Below are positions 63,979 to 64,000 of a stretch of DNA of 64,000 bases, piece after piece (within the stretch, counting starts at the first letter, position 1; each line of letters begins with the position of its first letter). The position numbers and the translations under genes are program-made. Below the pieces are notes generated by a model. That model did not search any database, was not told where the DNA came from, and worked only from the letters and a program-made list of their open reading frames with translations. This DNA comes from Pseudomonas sp. R28(2017). Its GTDB lineage: Bacteria; Pseudomonadota; Gammaproteobacteria; Pseudomonadales; Pseudomonadaceae. Where the stretch lies: positions 124,001 through 188,000 of the forward strand of contig NZ_NEHW01000004.1 in NCBI RefSeq assembly GCF_002112505.1, given 5' to 3'.

Positions 63979-64000
63979 CCAGCGCTTACGAACAACTGCA
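63975..64000 (+). CDS. ddlB: Start of D-alanine:D-alanine ligase, cut by the window edge
   Basis: Only eight codons are present (MTSAYEQL). The ATG overlaps the murC stop, and ddlB follows murC in Pseudomonas dcw clusters. Identification rests on position, since eight residues cannot prove the family. Confidence 0.7.

Overview
The window comes from the chromosome of a Pseudomonas, most likely of the P. putida group. The case rests on the alginate operon order, a methionine gamma-lyase with every characteristic P. putida MdeA residue in place, an aapJQMP transporter, GC-rich codon use, and several palindromic REP elements of the GGGAGCGGGCTTGCCCGCGA type. Most of it is core genome; one accessory patch lies at about 28.9-32.7 kb.

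Region 1 (1-11.6 kb, minus strand) is the alginate operon algD-alg8-alg44-algK-algE-algG-algX-algL, cut off within algL by the left edge. It is preceded by a long leader and a GAACTT-N17-TCATA promoter of the AlgU (sigma-22) type. The genes are tightly packed except at alg44-algK, where a REP pair sits inside the algK start region.

Region 2 (11.7-28.9 kb) holds housekeeping genes: yaaA, a NodB-like protein with a degenerate first motif, a PIN-PhoH ATPase, moaCDE (molybdopterin synthesis), an rhlB-like helicase, a carboxylesterase, aapJQMP (general L-amino-acid ABC importer behind a sigma-54 promoter), algW (the periplasmic protease whose family releases AlgU, linking back to region 1), a Nif3-like protein, and cysD-cysNC (sulfate activation).

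Region 3 (28.9-32.7 kb, minus strand, visibly more AT-rich) is an S-type bacteriocin locus: a 792-residue HNH-DNase bacteriocin and its immunity protein. Behind a hairpin follow a stand-alone, catalytically degraded copy of the DNase domain, a second immunity-like gene, a 60-residue lipoprotein and a possible 57-residue ORF. This is the most unusual part of the window.

Region 4 (32.7-50.8 kb) contains mdeR/mdeA, a 29-codon ORF with a strong ribosome-binding site, zapG, an alpha/beta hydrolase, trpS with an extra C-terminal domain, zapE, a GlxA-type regulator, an aldo/keto reductase, rplM-rpsI, petABC (cytochrome bc1), sspA-sspB, a small lipoprotein gene, and lpoA-yraN-diaA-dolP divergent from rsmI, the arrangement known from E. 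coli.

Region 5 (50.8-64 kb, plus strand) has rnpB with its promoter and then the dcw cluster: mraZ, rsmH, ftsL, ftsI, murE, murF, mraY, murD, ftsW, murG, murC and the first codons of ddlB. Nearly all of these genes overlap by a few bases. The cluster starts behind a TTGACG-N18-TATAGT promoter followed at once by 10-bp-spaced GTGG(G/C) repeats, a probable MraZ operator.
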